NCBI GenBank assembly: GCA_026075535.2
Contig: AP026540.1
Span: forward strand, 4,960,001 to 5,024,000
Direction of reading: 5' to 3'
Length of the DNA: 64,000 nt
From: Tricholoma matsutake
Taxonomy: Eukaryota > Basidiomycota > Agaricomycetes > Agaricales > Tricholomataceae
Of the stretch, positions 1 through 10,339 are shown piece by piece (the first letter of the stretch is position 1; each line of letters opens with the position of its first letter). The notes below the pieces were generated by a model. It was not told where the DNA came from and searched no databases. It saw nothing but the letters and a program-made list of their open reading frames with translations. The position numbers were made by a program, and so were the translations under genes.

Positions 1-2028
1 GGGCGCCCCCCCCTCCCGAAGTTAGCCATTAGATCGCCCCCTGGAGCAAACGGTCCCCCAGCCACATGTCCGACCGAGGCCAGACCAGGCGCAGCAGTGT
101 TAATTCACCGTAAATCCCCCCTTGCGGGAGGAATAACCGTTTGCGTTTTTCCAGCCAACGAGGATTGACCACCCCAGACGAATGAGGTGGACCATCACCG
201 TGTTGTGCACGAGTGACAGTAACAAGGCGGGTGGTTGTTCACCTGGTTATTCACCGTGACCGCCGTAAGTAGGGGGCCGAGACCCCCCTCGAGCAAATGC
301 ACCCATGTGCACGCACTCGATGACATCGTCCCCCCCGCAGTGGGGGGAAGGTATAGGGAAGCGACACCATGTCACCATCCCGATAGTGGCCACCAGTTAC
401 TTGGTGGCCGTGAACGTAGAGGGGGATAGCCCCCTGTACTAGTTGCGGCGCTGCTGTCCACGAGGACCTCAAGGACGACGGCGCCGTGCTGGGGACGAGG
501 GTTCCCCAGATTGAGGCTCTGATTGAGCGGTGTGCACCGCCGCATAGGAAGCCCGGAAGGCTGCCGGAGACGTGAGGTCGAGAGGTGTCGGAACGGCTGC
601 TAGTTCCGCCGACATCGTCTCAGACAGTCGCCAGGTGGTCGTGAATAACTCCCAGGCCATTTGGCGCCAAGCGTTCCTCTCTGCAGGGGGAACGGCGGAC
701 GTACGGACGGTACCAATGAACATGGTCATCGCGTCGAGTTGGTGTAGCATGGCATGAGAGGTGGCTTCGATTTCCAGCCTCTCATTCACAGATAACGGCA
801 CTTCATCCTCCACCAGCTCAGGGATGGGGGGCAAAGGCGGTAGCGGGGCAGGGGATGCCTCCGGATAGAAGAGCTCAGCAATGCCGAGCTCCTGAGTGTA
901 CATGTCCTCGCGTTCGAGACTGCGAGTCCATCGTTTATGTGCGACATGGACGTCCTGCGCCCACAGCACACGGTCGATCGTTTGCCTCGAGGCTAGCTTG
1001 GGGCTGCTCTCAGCATAATCGAGGGCCTCCTGCATAGCAAGAGAATCCTCGTCATCCTCAGGGTCGGAGAGGTCTTCTCCAGCCCATAGATCTCTAACTG
1101 CCCGTAGGGCAGTAGCTACATCCGGATCGTCATGATCGTACCGGGTGTCGTAGTCTTGGACGCCATCATCATAGATGTCGCCCGTAATCAGGGAGGGGTC
1201 GTGTAGACCCCAGCGTGGTGTTTGCGCTCTAGTTCGCCGTTTAGGCATTGAGAGGGGAAGTTAGTGCTAGTAGGTGATGGTAGAAATCAAGATACGTAGC
1301 GTGCCATCGATAACAGCTGGCCCCTTATCTCTATTCCGGGTCCACCCGATACTGCCTCCGAACGCTCCGAGGGGGGGACAGGCCGCACATCCTGTAACCC
1401 AGTGGGAGAAGATTGAACCTGGGTCATACCACCCTAGAAGAGTGAGCACCGGAGGTAGAGAGTTGGTGGAGAGTGGCGGCCACCAAGGTGTCGACCTAGC
1501 CGCCAGGGGGCACCATCGCCCGGCCCCTTTTAACGATGGTGTATTCCAACGGGTAGTCAGTGTAGCTTGTCCCTAGTAGTAGTGACTCACATAGCATGGA
1601 GGCTAGAAGCCTCCCAGACAACTAGCAATCCAGTGATAATGTCCCTTCTCCCTAAGCCAGACCTCCCCCAACTAAACGAGTGTGTCGACTTGGGCGAGCG
1701 TTGAAGCAGGCATCCCACACCCACTCTAAGCCCCCAGAGGGACCCAGACTACTCTTTCATAAACGACACTCACCTAGTCAGGATCCTCGAAACCCAGGAG
1801 AGCGAGACAGATAGCAGCCATTGTCAAAAACAATGACCGGGGCATCCACGGAGATCGGATGGATGGATCTCTTAGCAAATCAGGGTAGGCCTGGAGACGC
1901 CGAGAGCGTTCGTGATGGTGAAATCCGATCGAAAATCGGACGAAAATTGAAGTGTCGACGTCGCATGCAACGTTGAGCAGAGGTGTTTACCACTATTTAT
2001 GGTGGTTGTAACAAGTCAAGGAGCGATG
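1..2028 (-). mobile_element. Family B retroelement copy B1, 3' end outside window
   Basis: The copy runs right to left. Its 5' end is at about 2025-2028, where the family 5' motif (reverse strand of ggttgtaacaagtcaaggag, 2005-2024) meets L1 sequence starting tggccatgctcc. It has a 5' UTR of about 0.78 kb (1249-2025), one ORF, and the first part of the hairpin-rich 3' UTR. The 3' tail and poly(A) lie beyond position 1. The length fits the 2.22 kb seen in complete copies B7, B10 and B14. It sits antisense in an L element, so the matching L1 5' part and TSD should lie left of the window. Confidence 0.9.
469..1248 (-). CDS. Family B protein, C-terminally shortened
   Basis: 259 aa, unrecognised family. 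ATG at 1248 follows the same upstream sequence as in the other copies. Visible parts: basic start (MPKRRTR), an acidic stretch at residues 30-75, a proline-rich linker ending in PELVEDEVPLS (about 132-153), a helical-looking block with AWRQMAWELFTTTW (about 193-206), and an arginine-rich tail. The stop at 469-471 is TGA where B7, B10 and B14 have CGA, so the last ten residues of the basic tail are lost. No cysteine cluster, RT, endonuclease or other known catalytic motif is seen. A nucleic-acid-binding role for the tail is inference only. Confidence 0.75.
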   Translation of the reverse strand: MPKRRTRAQTPRWGLHDPSLITGDIYDDGVQDYDTRYDHDDPDVATALRAVRDLWAGEDLSDPEDDEDSLAMQEALDYAESSPKLASRQTIDRVLWAQDVHVAHKRWTRSLEREDMYTQELGIAELFYPEASPAPLPPLPPIPELVEDEVPLSVNERLEIEATSHAMLHQLDAMTMFIGTVRTSAVPPAERNAWRQMAWELFTTTWRLSETMSAELAAVPTPLDLTSPAAFRASYAAVHTAQSEPQSGEPSSPARRRRP

Positions 2029-2260
2029 TGGCCATGCTCCTATAGGGGAGTATCGTCAACGTCTATCCCTCGACGGGGAATACCAATGTTGGTGCCTTGG
2101 CCCCGAGATCCAAACTCGAGACCATTTACTACGCGTCTGCCCCAAGGTAGATCGCAAAGAAACTCGTGCAAGCCCAGACTCTGTCGAAGGCTTCCACGAA
2201 TTCATGGACAATAATCCTGCACTAGGATTGTTCAACTCACTTGAGTGGGACCCAGGATAG
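2029..2260 (+). pseudogene. L1 ORF2 C-terminal fragment (zinc-motif end)
   Basis: Encodes the last 77 or so residues of the L ORF2. It includes the CWC-x9-H-x4-C motif (read from CQCWCLGPEIQTRDHLLRVC), a knuckle common after the RNase H domain in LINE ORF2 proteins, and ends FNSLEWDPG then TAG at 2258-2260. The reading frame is open but has no start, because B1 interrupts it. It cannot make a functional protein alone. Confidence 0.85.
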
Positions 2261-2799
2261 GTTGTGCGCGCAGGGCGTATGACCCTCGTCTGGTTCTGGC
2301 TAGTGTTATCGGTATGTCGGGGTGGCCGTAGGGCACCAGACGAGTCCGTTAACCCTCATAAAGGGGGCCCACCCGTGTTCAGGAGCGACTGTCAGGGAGG
2401 GGGGACACGAAACTAGGTACTGGTTCAGGGAGGCACCTGAGCGCTTTCAGATCCACTGTCGGTTGTGCGTTACGGCCTCGACGCCGACTATGCCTTCCTT
2501 TCCGAGCTGAGAGGCTCACGTCGGGGCGGCAGTTTCCCCTAAATCTTGCACTCATACCCGTAGGGATTCGAGGAACACGGCGTCGTCGAGCTCGGGTTGT
2601 CGGTACGCCACCACTGGCAAGTCCGTTTACTCGATAAAGGGGGCCTCCTTAGTAGTCAGCGCAGTTATCCAGGTGGTTGGTGCGAAGATTAGCAGGGGGA
2701 GGACTTGGGCTGGGCGTAGTGTACTTCGTTTGTATGTCTCTACCGCAGACTGCGATCGGGCGCCACGTTATAAACTTTTGACCCAAAAAAAAAAAAAAA
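2029..2799 (+). mobile_element. LINE family L copy L1, 3' terminal fragment
   Basis: Contains the last part of ORF2, the L 3' UTR and poly(A) at 2785-2799. Its left part is cut by B1. Its poly(A) abuts tggcctgggag from a B ORF, so L1 inserted into B2 in the same orientation. The rest of L1 would lie left of the window beyond B1. Confidence 0.9.
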
Positions 2800-3658
2800 T
2801 GGCCTGGGAGTTATTCACGACCACTTGGCGACTGTCTGAGACGATGTCGGCGGAACTAGCAGCCATTCCGACACCTCTCGATCTCACGTCTCCGGCAGCC
2901 TTCCGGGCTTCCTACGCGGCGATGCACACTGCTCAGTCAGAGCCTCAAGCTGGGGACCCCTCGTCCCCAGCACGGCGCCATCATCCTCGAGGTCCTCGTG
3001 GACAGCAGCGCCGCAACTAGTACAGGGGCCTATCCCCCTCTACACTCACGGCCACCAAGTACCAACTGGTGGCCATTATTGGGATGGCGACATGGTGGCG
3101 CCTCCCTATACCTTCCCCCCACTGCGGGGGGGACGATGTCATCGAGTGCATGCACATGTGTGCATTTGTTCAAGGGGGGCCTTGGCCCCCTACTTACGGC
3201 GGTCACGGTGAATAACCAGGTGAACAACCACCTGCCTCGTTACTGTCACTCGTGCACAACACGGTGATGGTCCACCTCATTCGTCTGGGGTGGTCAATCC
3301 TCGTTGGCTGGAAAAACGCAGATGGTTATTCCTCCCGCAAGGGGGGATTTACGGTGAATTAACACTGCTGCGCCTGGTCTGGCCTCGGTCGGACATGTGG
3401 CTGGGGGACCGTTTGCTCCAGGGGGCGATCTAATGGCTAACTTCGGGAGGGGGGGGCGCCCCCTCCAGATTATTGCCTTTCCTGGCTGAGAGGCCAACGT
3501 CTGTGGCACTGCCCGCCTAAAGTGGCTAAAACGGGGACCTGAGTGGGAGATGGGCGAGGGGAACGGGTAGATAAAGTAGTACCCAAGTTTGTACCCTCTC
3601 CGCAGACTGCGTTTGAGCCCCGCGTTATAAATTCTGATCCAAAAAAAAAAAAAAAAAA
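2800..3658 (+). mobile_element. Family B copy B2, lacking its 5' part
   Basis: Starts inside the B ORF at the L1 insertion point, continues through the 3' UTR hairpins and the shared terminal tail (ending TTATAAATTCTGATCC) to poly(A) 3641-3658. The 5' half should lie left of L1, outside the window. The poly(A) is followed by tcggcagaactagcagct from the ORF of another B copy, so B2 inserted into B3. Confidence 0.9.
2801..3020 (+). pseudogene. B2 ORF, C-terminal 73 residues
   Basis: Reads in frame from MAWELFTTTW to the arginine-rich end PRGPRGQQRRN, stopping at 3018-3020. Continuing upstream gives only the L1 3' UTR, so the apparent start at 2673 is an artefact of L1 sequence. The retained part has no nonsense codon. 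The disruption is the L1 insertion. Confidence 0.85.
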
Positions 3659-3834
3659 TGTCGGCAGAACTAGCAGCTGCTGGATTGCCTCTCGACCTCA
3701 CATCACCGGCAGCCTTCAGGGCTTCCTACGCGGCTAGGCAGGCAGCTCATGCAGAGCTCCATCATGGGGAACCCTCGTCCTCATCACGATGCTGCCGTCC
3801 TCGAGGCCCTCGAGCACAGCAGCGCCGCTACTGA
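3659..3834 (+). pseudogene. B3 ORF, C-terminal fragment
   Basis: About 58 residues from SAELAAAGLPLDL to a basic end (RPRGPRAQQRRY), TGA at 3832-3834. It matches the B5 protein more closely than the B7/B10/B14 type (AAGLPLDL, ARQAAHAELHH), so it comes from the second B subtype. The 5' part is separated by the B2 insertion. Confidence 0.8.
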
Positions 3835-4470
3835 AAGGGGGGTGTCACCCCTCCACATTTACGCCCACCAATTGGTTGGTGGCCGATATCGGGATAGTGG
3901 CAGTCCGTCGCTTGCCTCTACCTTCTCCCCGCTGCGGGGGGGACGTTGCTATCGAGTGTATGCCCTCGTCGGCATCTACTCGAAGGGGGCCTTGGCCCTC
4001 TATTCACGGTAGTTCCGGTGAATAACCAGGTGAACAACCAGCTACCACATCTCTGTCACTCGTGCGGGAGCGCGGTGATGGTCCACCTCATTCATCTGGG
4101 GTGGTCAACCCTTGCTGGCCAGGAGCATGCAGACGGTTATTCCTCCCACAAGGGGGGATTTATAGTGAATTAACATGGCCGCGCCTGATCTGACTTCGGT
4201 TGGATATGTGGCTGGGGGACCATTCTGCACTGGTGGACGAGTTAATGGCTAGCTTTGGCAGGGGGGGCTCCCCCTCCAGATTATTGCCTTTCCTGGCTGA
4301 GAGGCCAACGTCTGTGGCACTGCCCGCCTAAAGTGGCTAAAACGAGGACCTGGGTAGGATATGGGTGAGGGGAAGCGTAGTTACAGTAGTACCCAAGTTT
4401 GTATCCTGCTCCGCGGACTGCGATTGAGCCCCGCGTTATAAATTGTTGACCCAAAAAAAAAAAAAAAAAA
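3659..4470 (+). mobile_element. Family B copy B3 (B5-like subtype), lacking its 5' part
   Basis: Begins within the ORF (SAELAAAGLPLDLTSP, the B5 subtype wording) because B2 inserted there, and runs through a diverged 3' UTR to the tail TTATAAATTGTTGACCC and poly(A) 4453-4470. The following bases belong to yet another B ORF (B4), so B1-B4 record serial insertion of B into B. Confidence 0.88.
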
Positions 4471-4518
4471 TGAGCCTCCATTGTCGAGAGATGAGAGGGT
4501 GGAAATAACATCTGCCTC
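4471..4518 (+). mobile_element. Family B fragment B4 (48 bp)
   Basis: tgagcctccattgtcgagag and the bases after it match the middle of the B5 ORF (7957-8002, coding EPPLSRDERVDI). It is a sliver of a B copy caught between the poly(A) of B3 and the poly(T) of L2. Both neighbours therefore inserted into the same B ORF about 48 bp apart. Confidence 0.8.
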
Positions 4519-6696
4519 TTTTTTGGGTCAAAAGTTTATAACGCGGCGCCCGATCGCAGTCTGCGGTAGAGACATACAAACAGAGTACACTATGCCCAGC
4601 CCAAGTCCTCCTCCTGCTGATCTTCGCACCAACCACCTGGATAGCTGCAATGACCACTAAGGGGGCCCGCTTTATTGAGTAAACGGACTTGCCAGTGGTG
4701 GCGTACCGACAACCCGAGCTTGACGTCATGTTCCCCGACTCCCTACGGGTATGTGTGCAAGATTTAGGGGAAACTGCAGCCCCAATGTGAGCCTCTCAGC
4801 TCGGAAAGGAAGGCGTAGCCGACTCAGTCGTCGTAACGCACAACCGACAGTGGATCTGAAGGCGCTCAGGCGCCTCCCCAAACCAGTGCCTAGTTTCATG
4901 TCCCCCCTCCCTGACAGTCACTCCTGAACACGGGTGGGCCCCCTTTATGAGGGTTAATGGACTCGTCTGGTGCCCAACGGCCACCCCGACATACCGATAA
5001 CACTAGCCAGCACCAGACGAGGGTCATACGCCCTGCGCGCACAGCCTATCCTGGATCCCGCGCAAGTGAGTTGAACGACCCGAGGACCGGGTTATTGTCC
5101 ATAAATTCGTGGAAGCCCTCGACGGAGTCGGGGCTTGCGCAAGTTTCTTTGCGATCCACCTTGGGGCAGACGCGTAGTAAGTGATCTCGAGTTTGTATGT
5201 TGGGACCAAGGCACCAGCATTGGTATTCCCCGTCGAGGGATAGACGTTGACAATACTCCCCTATAGGAGCATGGCCAGTGATCATGCGAGTTGAACAGGA
5301 AGTCAGCGTAGTGTTGTTTCCCATTACCTTCAGCCAAGGCCCACCTTTGTGAGTCGAGGGTAGAACCGGTTTTCCACCTACTCCTTTGAGTTGGTAGAAA
5401 TGCCGACCACGATACGCCGGATCTGAGAACCGGGTGTGCCAATCCTTACAAACGGCCTTTTTGACCTGATTTTTAAGGTAGTCTAAAGACGTCCGCGGGT
5501 GTCTGCCCACAGAGATCTTGGTGGATGTAGCAACATTGTGAGCCATCTTGTGAATGTTCCACTCAAATTTCGAGGGGACATGCCAGAATGTGACGTTTCT
5601 CTCCTCGTCCCCAGCTAGCCAGGGGCGAAGGGAGCGGCAGGCATCCAGGGCAAAGATCTGCCCAGAACGTGGTTTTGGATCGATTAGGGACTCGATGCCC
5701 ATAGTAGAATCCGAGAAAATCACCAACTTTGTGCATCCTCTGCTGCAAGCAGCCGAGATGCCTAGTTGGAGAGTGAAAAGTTCGACTTCCGGGGGGGTTC
5801 TCCTCCCAGAAGCTGAGACAACGCGATCCACCTGTTCTCCCTGTCCGAAGACAAGGGCGCAGGCAACAGCTTGAAATTTAGCATCAGTGGGCACCGAGGC
5901 ATCCACTGCAATGACGAGAGTGTCATCCTCTGCCTGGGCAGAGGTCCAGGCCTTGTCAAGGTCACTCCTGTAAGAGTTCCTCGCTCCATCCTCCTTGGAG
6001 GTGAGGCGATGAGAGGAGAAGCGAGTGGGGAATAGGTCCTTCACTCTGTTTCCAGGTGTGTTTTCTTCCCCAAAGGGGTCGAACTCATCGCCTGGTACAA
6101 GGGCCAGAGCTGCAGCCGAGGCGACAGATGTCCCCTGTAGGGTGAGTGTGTCGAGCACGTTCCCTCCCCAGAGTCCTAGCTCATGAGAGTGGGTAGTGCC
6201 GACATGATTAGGCCCTAAGATTGCTCTTAGGGGGTGTGATGGAGCCAATAGGGGGGTTCTGAATACCCCTCTGTCGACTAGACGATGGAGTAACAGCTGC
6301 ATAGGCAGCAGTCCTGCGATACTCTCCAAGCCACCGATGGGGGTGGTTCTGAATGCACCAAGGATCCAGCACGCAGCTATGGACTGCACCTGGGCCAATG
6401 TTTTGATGACACCCTTGACGCGAGTGCCTTTGAAGTGCCAGAGTCTCAGTCCATACATCATGATAGGCACAACGCATGAACGGTAGAGAAGACGTTTCTG
6501 CATGGGAGTGAACCCTCTTACAGAGTTGCCGAGCATTCCCATTGCCCTTGCAGTAGTAAGGGCTTTGGTGGAATAGAACCACATATGCTCTTTGAAGGAG
6601 AGTTTGCGGTCGAAGAAAAATCCAAGGTACCTCCAGGTAACCTTGGGTTTGAGGGGGGTATTGCCTGTGTAAGGGGCGAATCCGAGGTCGATGGGT
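4519..6696 (-). mobile_element. LINE family L copy L2, 3' part
   Basis: Poly(T) 4519-4524 is short (6). It is followed by the L 3' tail, 3' UTR and the ORF2 region from the C-terminus back to the RT thumb. L sequence stops at gaggtcgatgggt (6684-6696), where B5 begins in the opposite orientation. The 5' remainder and the second TSD are not found on the far side of B5, because B5 is fused to B6 instead. Confidence 0.9.
5046..6696 (-). pseudogene. L2 ORF2 C-terminal half (RT thumb, RNase H, zinc motif)
   Basis: Open frame of about 550 codons ending at TAG 5046-5048. The RNase H domain shows its acidic residues: VDAS, VELFTL, FSDST and, in place of the usual last Asp motif, HKMAHN (most copies HKMAHD). 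The C-terminal CWC...H...C knuckle follows. Upstream codons encode the basic RT thumb/connection region (MQKRLLYRSC). The RT catalytic core and endonuclease are missing because B5 cuts the gene. The Asp-to-Asn change in the HKMAHN motif might weaken RNase H; this is inference. Confidence 0.85.
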
Positions 6697-6703
6697 TGTA
6701 ACC

Positions 6704-6723
6704 ATCGCTCCTTGACTTGTTAC
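6704..6723 (+). promoter_or_regulatory. Shared 5' terminal motif, B version
   Basis: CGCTCCTTGACTTGTTAC in B matches CGCTTCTTGTCTTGTTAC of L16 at 16 of 18 positions. It recurs at every B 5' junction (about 2021, 9321, 15430, 23233, 31331, 39027, 49690). A conserved extreme 5' end in unrelated interiors suggests a transcription initiator or a site used during second-strand synthesis; which one is unknown. Confidence 0.6.
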
Positions 6724-7188
6724 AACCACCATAAATAGTGGTAAACACCTCTGCTCAACGTTGCACGCGACGTTGACACTCCAATTCTGGTCCGATTTTC
6801 GATCGGATTTCGCCATCACGAACGCTCTCGGCGTCTCCAGGCTTGCCCTGATTTGCTAAGAGATCCGTCCATCCGATCTCCGTGGATGCCCCGGTCACTG
6901 TTTCTGACAGTGTCTGCTATTCGTCTCGGTCTCCTGGGCTTCGAGGATCCTGGTTAGGTGAGTGCTGGCAATGAAAGAGTAGTCTGGGCCCCTATGGGGG
7001 CTTAGAGTGGGTGTGGGATGCCTACTTCAATGCTCGCCCAAGTCGTCGCATCCATTTAGCTGGGGGAGGTCTGGTTCAGGAGAAGGGACATATTCACTGG
7101 ATTGTGGGTCGTCTGGGAGACTTCCTACCTCCATGCTGTGTGAGTTTCTACATCTAGAGACCTGCTACACTGACTACCTATTGGAATA

Positions 7189-7219
7189 CACCATCGTTAA
7201 AAGGGGCCGGGCGATGGTG
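7189..7219 (+). other. Conserved 5' UTR hairpin of family B (in B5)
   Basis: CACCATCG pairs with CGATGGTG around a 15-nt loop containing AAGGGGCC. In B13 the stem reads CACCGTC/GACGGTG, so one A-U pair has become G-C on both sides. In B7 and B8 it is CACCATTG/CGATGGTG, still pairing by a U-G wobble. The loop AGGGG could also pair with CCCCT just downstream. The pairing change supports a structured RNA element in the B leader. Confidence 0.55.
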
Positions 7220-7482
7220 CCCCCTGGTGGCTAGGTCGACGCTCTGGTGGCCGCTATTCACCACCGACTCTTTACCTCCGGCACTCACACCCTTGAGGTG
7301 TTTGGAACCAGGTTCAATCGTTCCTCCCAATCGGCAGCAGGAGTTGCGGCCTGCCTGCCCCCTCGGAGCGTCTGGAGGCTGTGTCGGGTGGACCCGGAAT
7401 TGAGAGAAGGGACCGTCTGTTATCGGTATCACGCTACGTATCTTGACTTCTACCGTCATCTACTTGTGCTAAATCATCCTCA

Positions 7483-8325
7483 ATGCCCTCTGCAAACCGT
7501 AGAGCGCGAACTCGACACCAGGCGGCTCATGGCGACCCCCTCCTATACACAAACGCCGACTTCGCAGATTTCGACGACAACTACCTCCCAGAGTTCGGAC
7601 ACATCTCCCTGAGCGGATGGGACTCTGATGTGGCTAACCAGTTCCACAATCTTTGGGCGGAGGACGACTCCTCCGACCTGCCAGACGACGATGACGGCTC
7701 TGCCACTGGCGGAGACGTCGAATTCATTCCGGGTCTCACCGAGCTAGCCTCGCAGGAGACGATAAACCGCTTCTTGGCATCACAAGTGATAGCCGATGGA
7801 GTGCATGATCTGGCTCTCGAGCTTGGGCTCGAGGCCAACAACAATCAAGAGCTCGGCATCGCCGAGCTCCTCTATCTGGAGGGGCAGCAGGAGCAATCCG
7901 CGCCGCCCCTCCCCACATCACTGGGTTCATCCGCCATCCCAGAGTTGGTGGAGGATGAGCCTCCGTTGTCGAGAGATGAGAGGGTGGACATAATGTCCAC
8001 CTCTCATGGCTTTCTACACTTACTGGAGGCTATGACGATTTTCGTCGGTACCATCCGAGTATCCGCCGTTCCGCTCATAGAGAGGAACGCATGGCGCCAG
8101 ATGGCATGGGAACTATTCACTACCACCTGGCGATTGTCCGAGCCAATGTCGGCAGAACTAGCAGCTGCCGGATTGCCTCTCGATCTCACGTCACCGGAAG
8201 CCTTCAGGGCTTCCTACGCGGCTAGGCAGGCAGCTCATGCAGAGCTCCATCATGAGGAACCCTCGTCCTCATCACGGCGCCGTCATCCTCGAGGTCCTCG
8301 GAGACAGCCGCGCCGCCACCTATAG
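7483..8325 (+). CDS. Family B protein, diverged subtype (280 aa)
   Basis: Intact 280-aa ORF. The first 90 residues are hard to align with the B7/B10/B14 protein, yet the pattern holds: basic start, acidic stretch (EDDSSDLPDDDDGS), SQETINRFLA where the other subtype has SRQTIDRVLWA, then QELGIAEL, a Pro-rich linker, PELVEDEPPLS, AWRQMAWELFTTTWRLSE, PLDLTSPEAF and an Arg/His-rich tail. Conservation of these blocks across strong divergence argues for selection on the protein. No catalytic motif is recognised. Structural partner of an RNP is a guess. Confidence 0.85.
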   Translation: MPSANRRARTRHQAAHGDPLLYTNADFADFDDNYLPEFGHISLSGWDSDVANQFHNLWAEDDSSDLPDDDDGSATGGDVEFIPGLTELASQETINRFLASQVIADGVHDLALELGLEANNNQELGIAELLYLEGQQEQSAPPLPTSLGSSAIPELVEDEPPLSRDERVDIMSTSHGFLHLLEAMTIFVGTIRVSAVPLIERNAWRQMAWELFTTTWRLSEPMSAELAAAGLPLDLTSPEAFRASYAARQAAHAELHHEEPSSSSRRRHPRGPRRQPRRHL

Positions 8326-8651
8326 GGGAACACCCCTCCACAATCACGCCCACCCAATACTTGGGGGCCGATATCGGGATAGTGACATTGTGTCGCTTCC
8401 CTCCACCTTCCCCCCGCTGCGGGGGGGACATTGTCATCGAGTGCATGCACATGTCGGCGTTTGCTCGAGGGGGGGCCTCGGCCCCCCTGCCTACGGTAGT
8501 TCCGGTGAATAACCAGGTGAACAACCAGCTACCACATCTCTGTCACTCGTGCGCAAACACGGTGATGGTCCACCCCATTCATCTGGGGTGGTCAATCCTC
8601 GCTGGCTGGAAGTAGGCTATCGGTTATTCCTCCCGCAAGGGGGGATTTACG

Positions 8652-9328
8652 TACTGCCTCCGAACGCTCCGAGGGGGGGACAGGCCGCACATCCTGTAAC
8701 CCAGTGGGAGAAGATTGAACCCGGGTCATGCCACCCTAGAAGAGTGAGCACCGGAGGTAGAGAGTTGGTGGAGAGTGGCGGCCACCAAGGTGTCGACCTA
8801 GCCGCCAGGGGGCACCATCGCCCGGCCCCTTTTAACGATGGTGTATTCCAATGGGTAGTCAGTGTAGCATGTCTCTAGTAATAGAAACTCACAGAGCATG
8901 GAGGCTAGAAGCCTCCCAGACCACTAGCAATCCAGTGATAACGTCCCTTCTCCCTAAGCCAGACCTCCCCCAACTAAACGAGTGTGTCGACTTGGGCGAG
9001 CGTTGAAGCAGGCATCCCACACCCACTCTAAGCCCCCAGAGGGACCCAGACTACTCTTTCATAAACAACACTCACCTAGTCAGGATCCTCGAAGCCCAGG
9101 AGAACAAGACAGATAGCAGCCATTGTCAAAAACAATGACCGGGGCATCCGCAGAGATCGGATGGACGGATCTCTTAGCAAATCAGGGCAGGCCTGGAGAC
9201 GCCGAGAGCGTTCGTGATGGTGAAATCCGATCGAAAATCGGACGAAAATTGAAGTGTCGACGTCGCATGCAACGTTGAGCAGAGGTGTTTACCACTATTT
9301 ATGGTGGTTGTAGCAAGTCAAGGAGCGC
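8652..9328 (-). mobile_element. Family B fragment B6 (5' UTR only, inverted)
   Basis: Reverse-strand B 5' UTR matching 1351-2025 of B1, with its 5' terminus at about 9321-9328 against L3. The ORF and 3' UTR are absent. Together with B5 it forms an inverted repeat of B 5' UTRs (about 0.65 kb arms). It carries the 5' UTR hairpin (8815-8845) but cannot encode the protein. Confidence 0.88.
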
Positions 9329-10339
9329 CCTGGAAACAGAGTGAAGGATCTATTCCCCACTCGCTTTTCCTCTCATCGCCTCACCTCTAAGGAGGATGGA
9401 GCGAGGAATTCTTACAGGAGTGACCTTGATAAAGCCTGGGCTTCAGCCCAGGTGGAGGATGACACTCTCGTCGTTGCAGTGGACGCTTCAGTGCCCACAG
9501 ATGCCAAATTTCAAGCTGTTGCCTGCGCCCTTGTCTTCGGACAGGGAGAACAGGTCGATCACGTTGTCTCAGCTTCTGGGAGGAGAACCCCCCTGGAAGT
9601 CGAACTTTTCGCTCTCCAACTAGGCGTATCCACTGTGTGCAGCAGGGGATGCAAAAAGTTGGTGATCTTTTCGGATTCTACTATGGGCATCGAGTCCCTA
9701 ATCGATCCAAAACCACGGTCTGGGCAAATTTTTGCCCTGGACGCTTGTCGCTCCCTTCGTCCCTGGTTAGCTGGAGACGAGGAGAGGAACGTTACATTCT
9801 GGCATGTCCCCTCGAAATTCAAGTGGAACGTACACAAGATGGCTCACGATGTAGCTACATCTACCAAGATCTCCGTGGGCAGACACCTGCGGACGTCTCT
9901 AGACTACCTTAAAAATCAGGTCGAGAAGGCCATTTGTAAGGATTGGCACACCTGGTTCTCAGATCCAGCGTATCGTGGACGGCACTTCTACCAACTCAAG
10001 GGAGTAGGTGGAAAACCGGTACTACCCTCGACTCACAAAGGTGGGCCCTGGCTGAAAGTTATGGGGAGCAACACTACGCTGACTTCCTGTTCAACTCGTA
10101 TGATCACTGGCCATGCTCCCATAGGGGAGTATCGTCAACGCTTATCCCTTGACGGGGAATACCAGTGCTAGTGCCTTGGCCCTGAGATACAAACTCGCGA
10201 CCACTTACTATGCATCTGCCCTAGGGTAGATCACAAAGAAACTCGTGCAAGCCCAGACTCCATCGAAGGCTTCAACGAATTTATGGACAATAACCCAGAG
10301 CTGGGGTCGTTCAACTCACTCGCGTGGGATCCAGGATAG
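9329..10339 (+). pseudogene. L3 ORF2 fragment (RNase H, zinc end) with TAG
   Basis: Encodes the RNase H domain (VDAS, VELFAL, FSDST, HKMAHD) and the C-terminal knuckle region. A TAG at 10169-10171 replaces a TGG codon inside the CWC motif (C-stop-C), and the frame then continues to the normal TAG at 10337-10339. No 5' part exists at this locus because B6 precedes it. Confidence 0.85.

Larger units (their letters stand above)
6704..8651 (+). mobile_element. Family B copy B5, 3' end missing
   Basis: Starts at atcgctccttgacttgttac (6704-6723), the best-preserved B 5' motif. It has a complete 5' UTR, an intact ORF of a diverged subtype and part of the 3' UTR. Sequence changes abruptly at 8651/8652 from ggggatttac to the reverse-strand 5' UTR of another B copy (B6). 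No tail or poly(A) is present, so this is a recombination or rearrangement junction, not a normal retrotransposition end. Confidence 0.88.

Noticed and set aside
855..1037. Many 60-150 aa ORFs antisense to or shifted within the B and L ORFs
   Set aside because: They mirror the real frames in each copy, lack independent starts and follow the GC-rich codon pattern of the true gene.
1400..1445. tRNA-like box B (ggttcaatc) suggesting a Pol III promoter in B
   Set aside because: No box A at a suitable distance, the site is over 500 nt inside the element, and an ORF-bearing 2.2 kb unit does not fit a Pol III SINE.
2785..2799. A and T runs read as simple repeats or microsatellites
   Set aside because: Every run follows the L or B 3' tail and marks the insertion end of an element.
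7189..7232. HDV-like self-cleaving ribozyme or classic H-type pseudoknot in the B leader
   Set aside because: The stem is not at the 5' terminus of the element, and the one-nt connector across an 8-bp stem is too short for the usual fold. Kept only as a hairpin.
8640..8665. B5/B6 junction read as a transposon terminal inverted repeat
   Set aside because: The arms are internal B sequence without TSDs or a transposase. It is an exchange junction or an assembly join.
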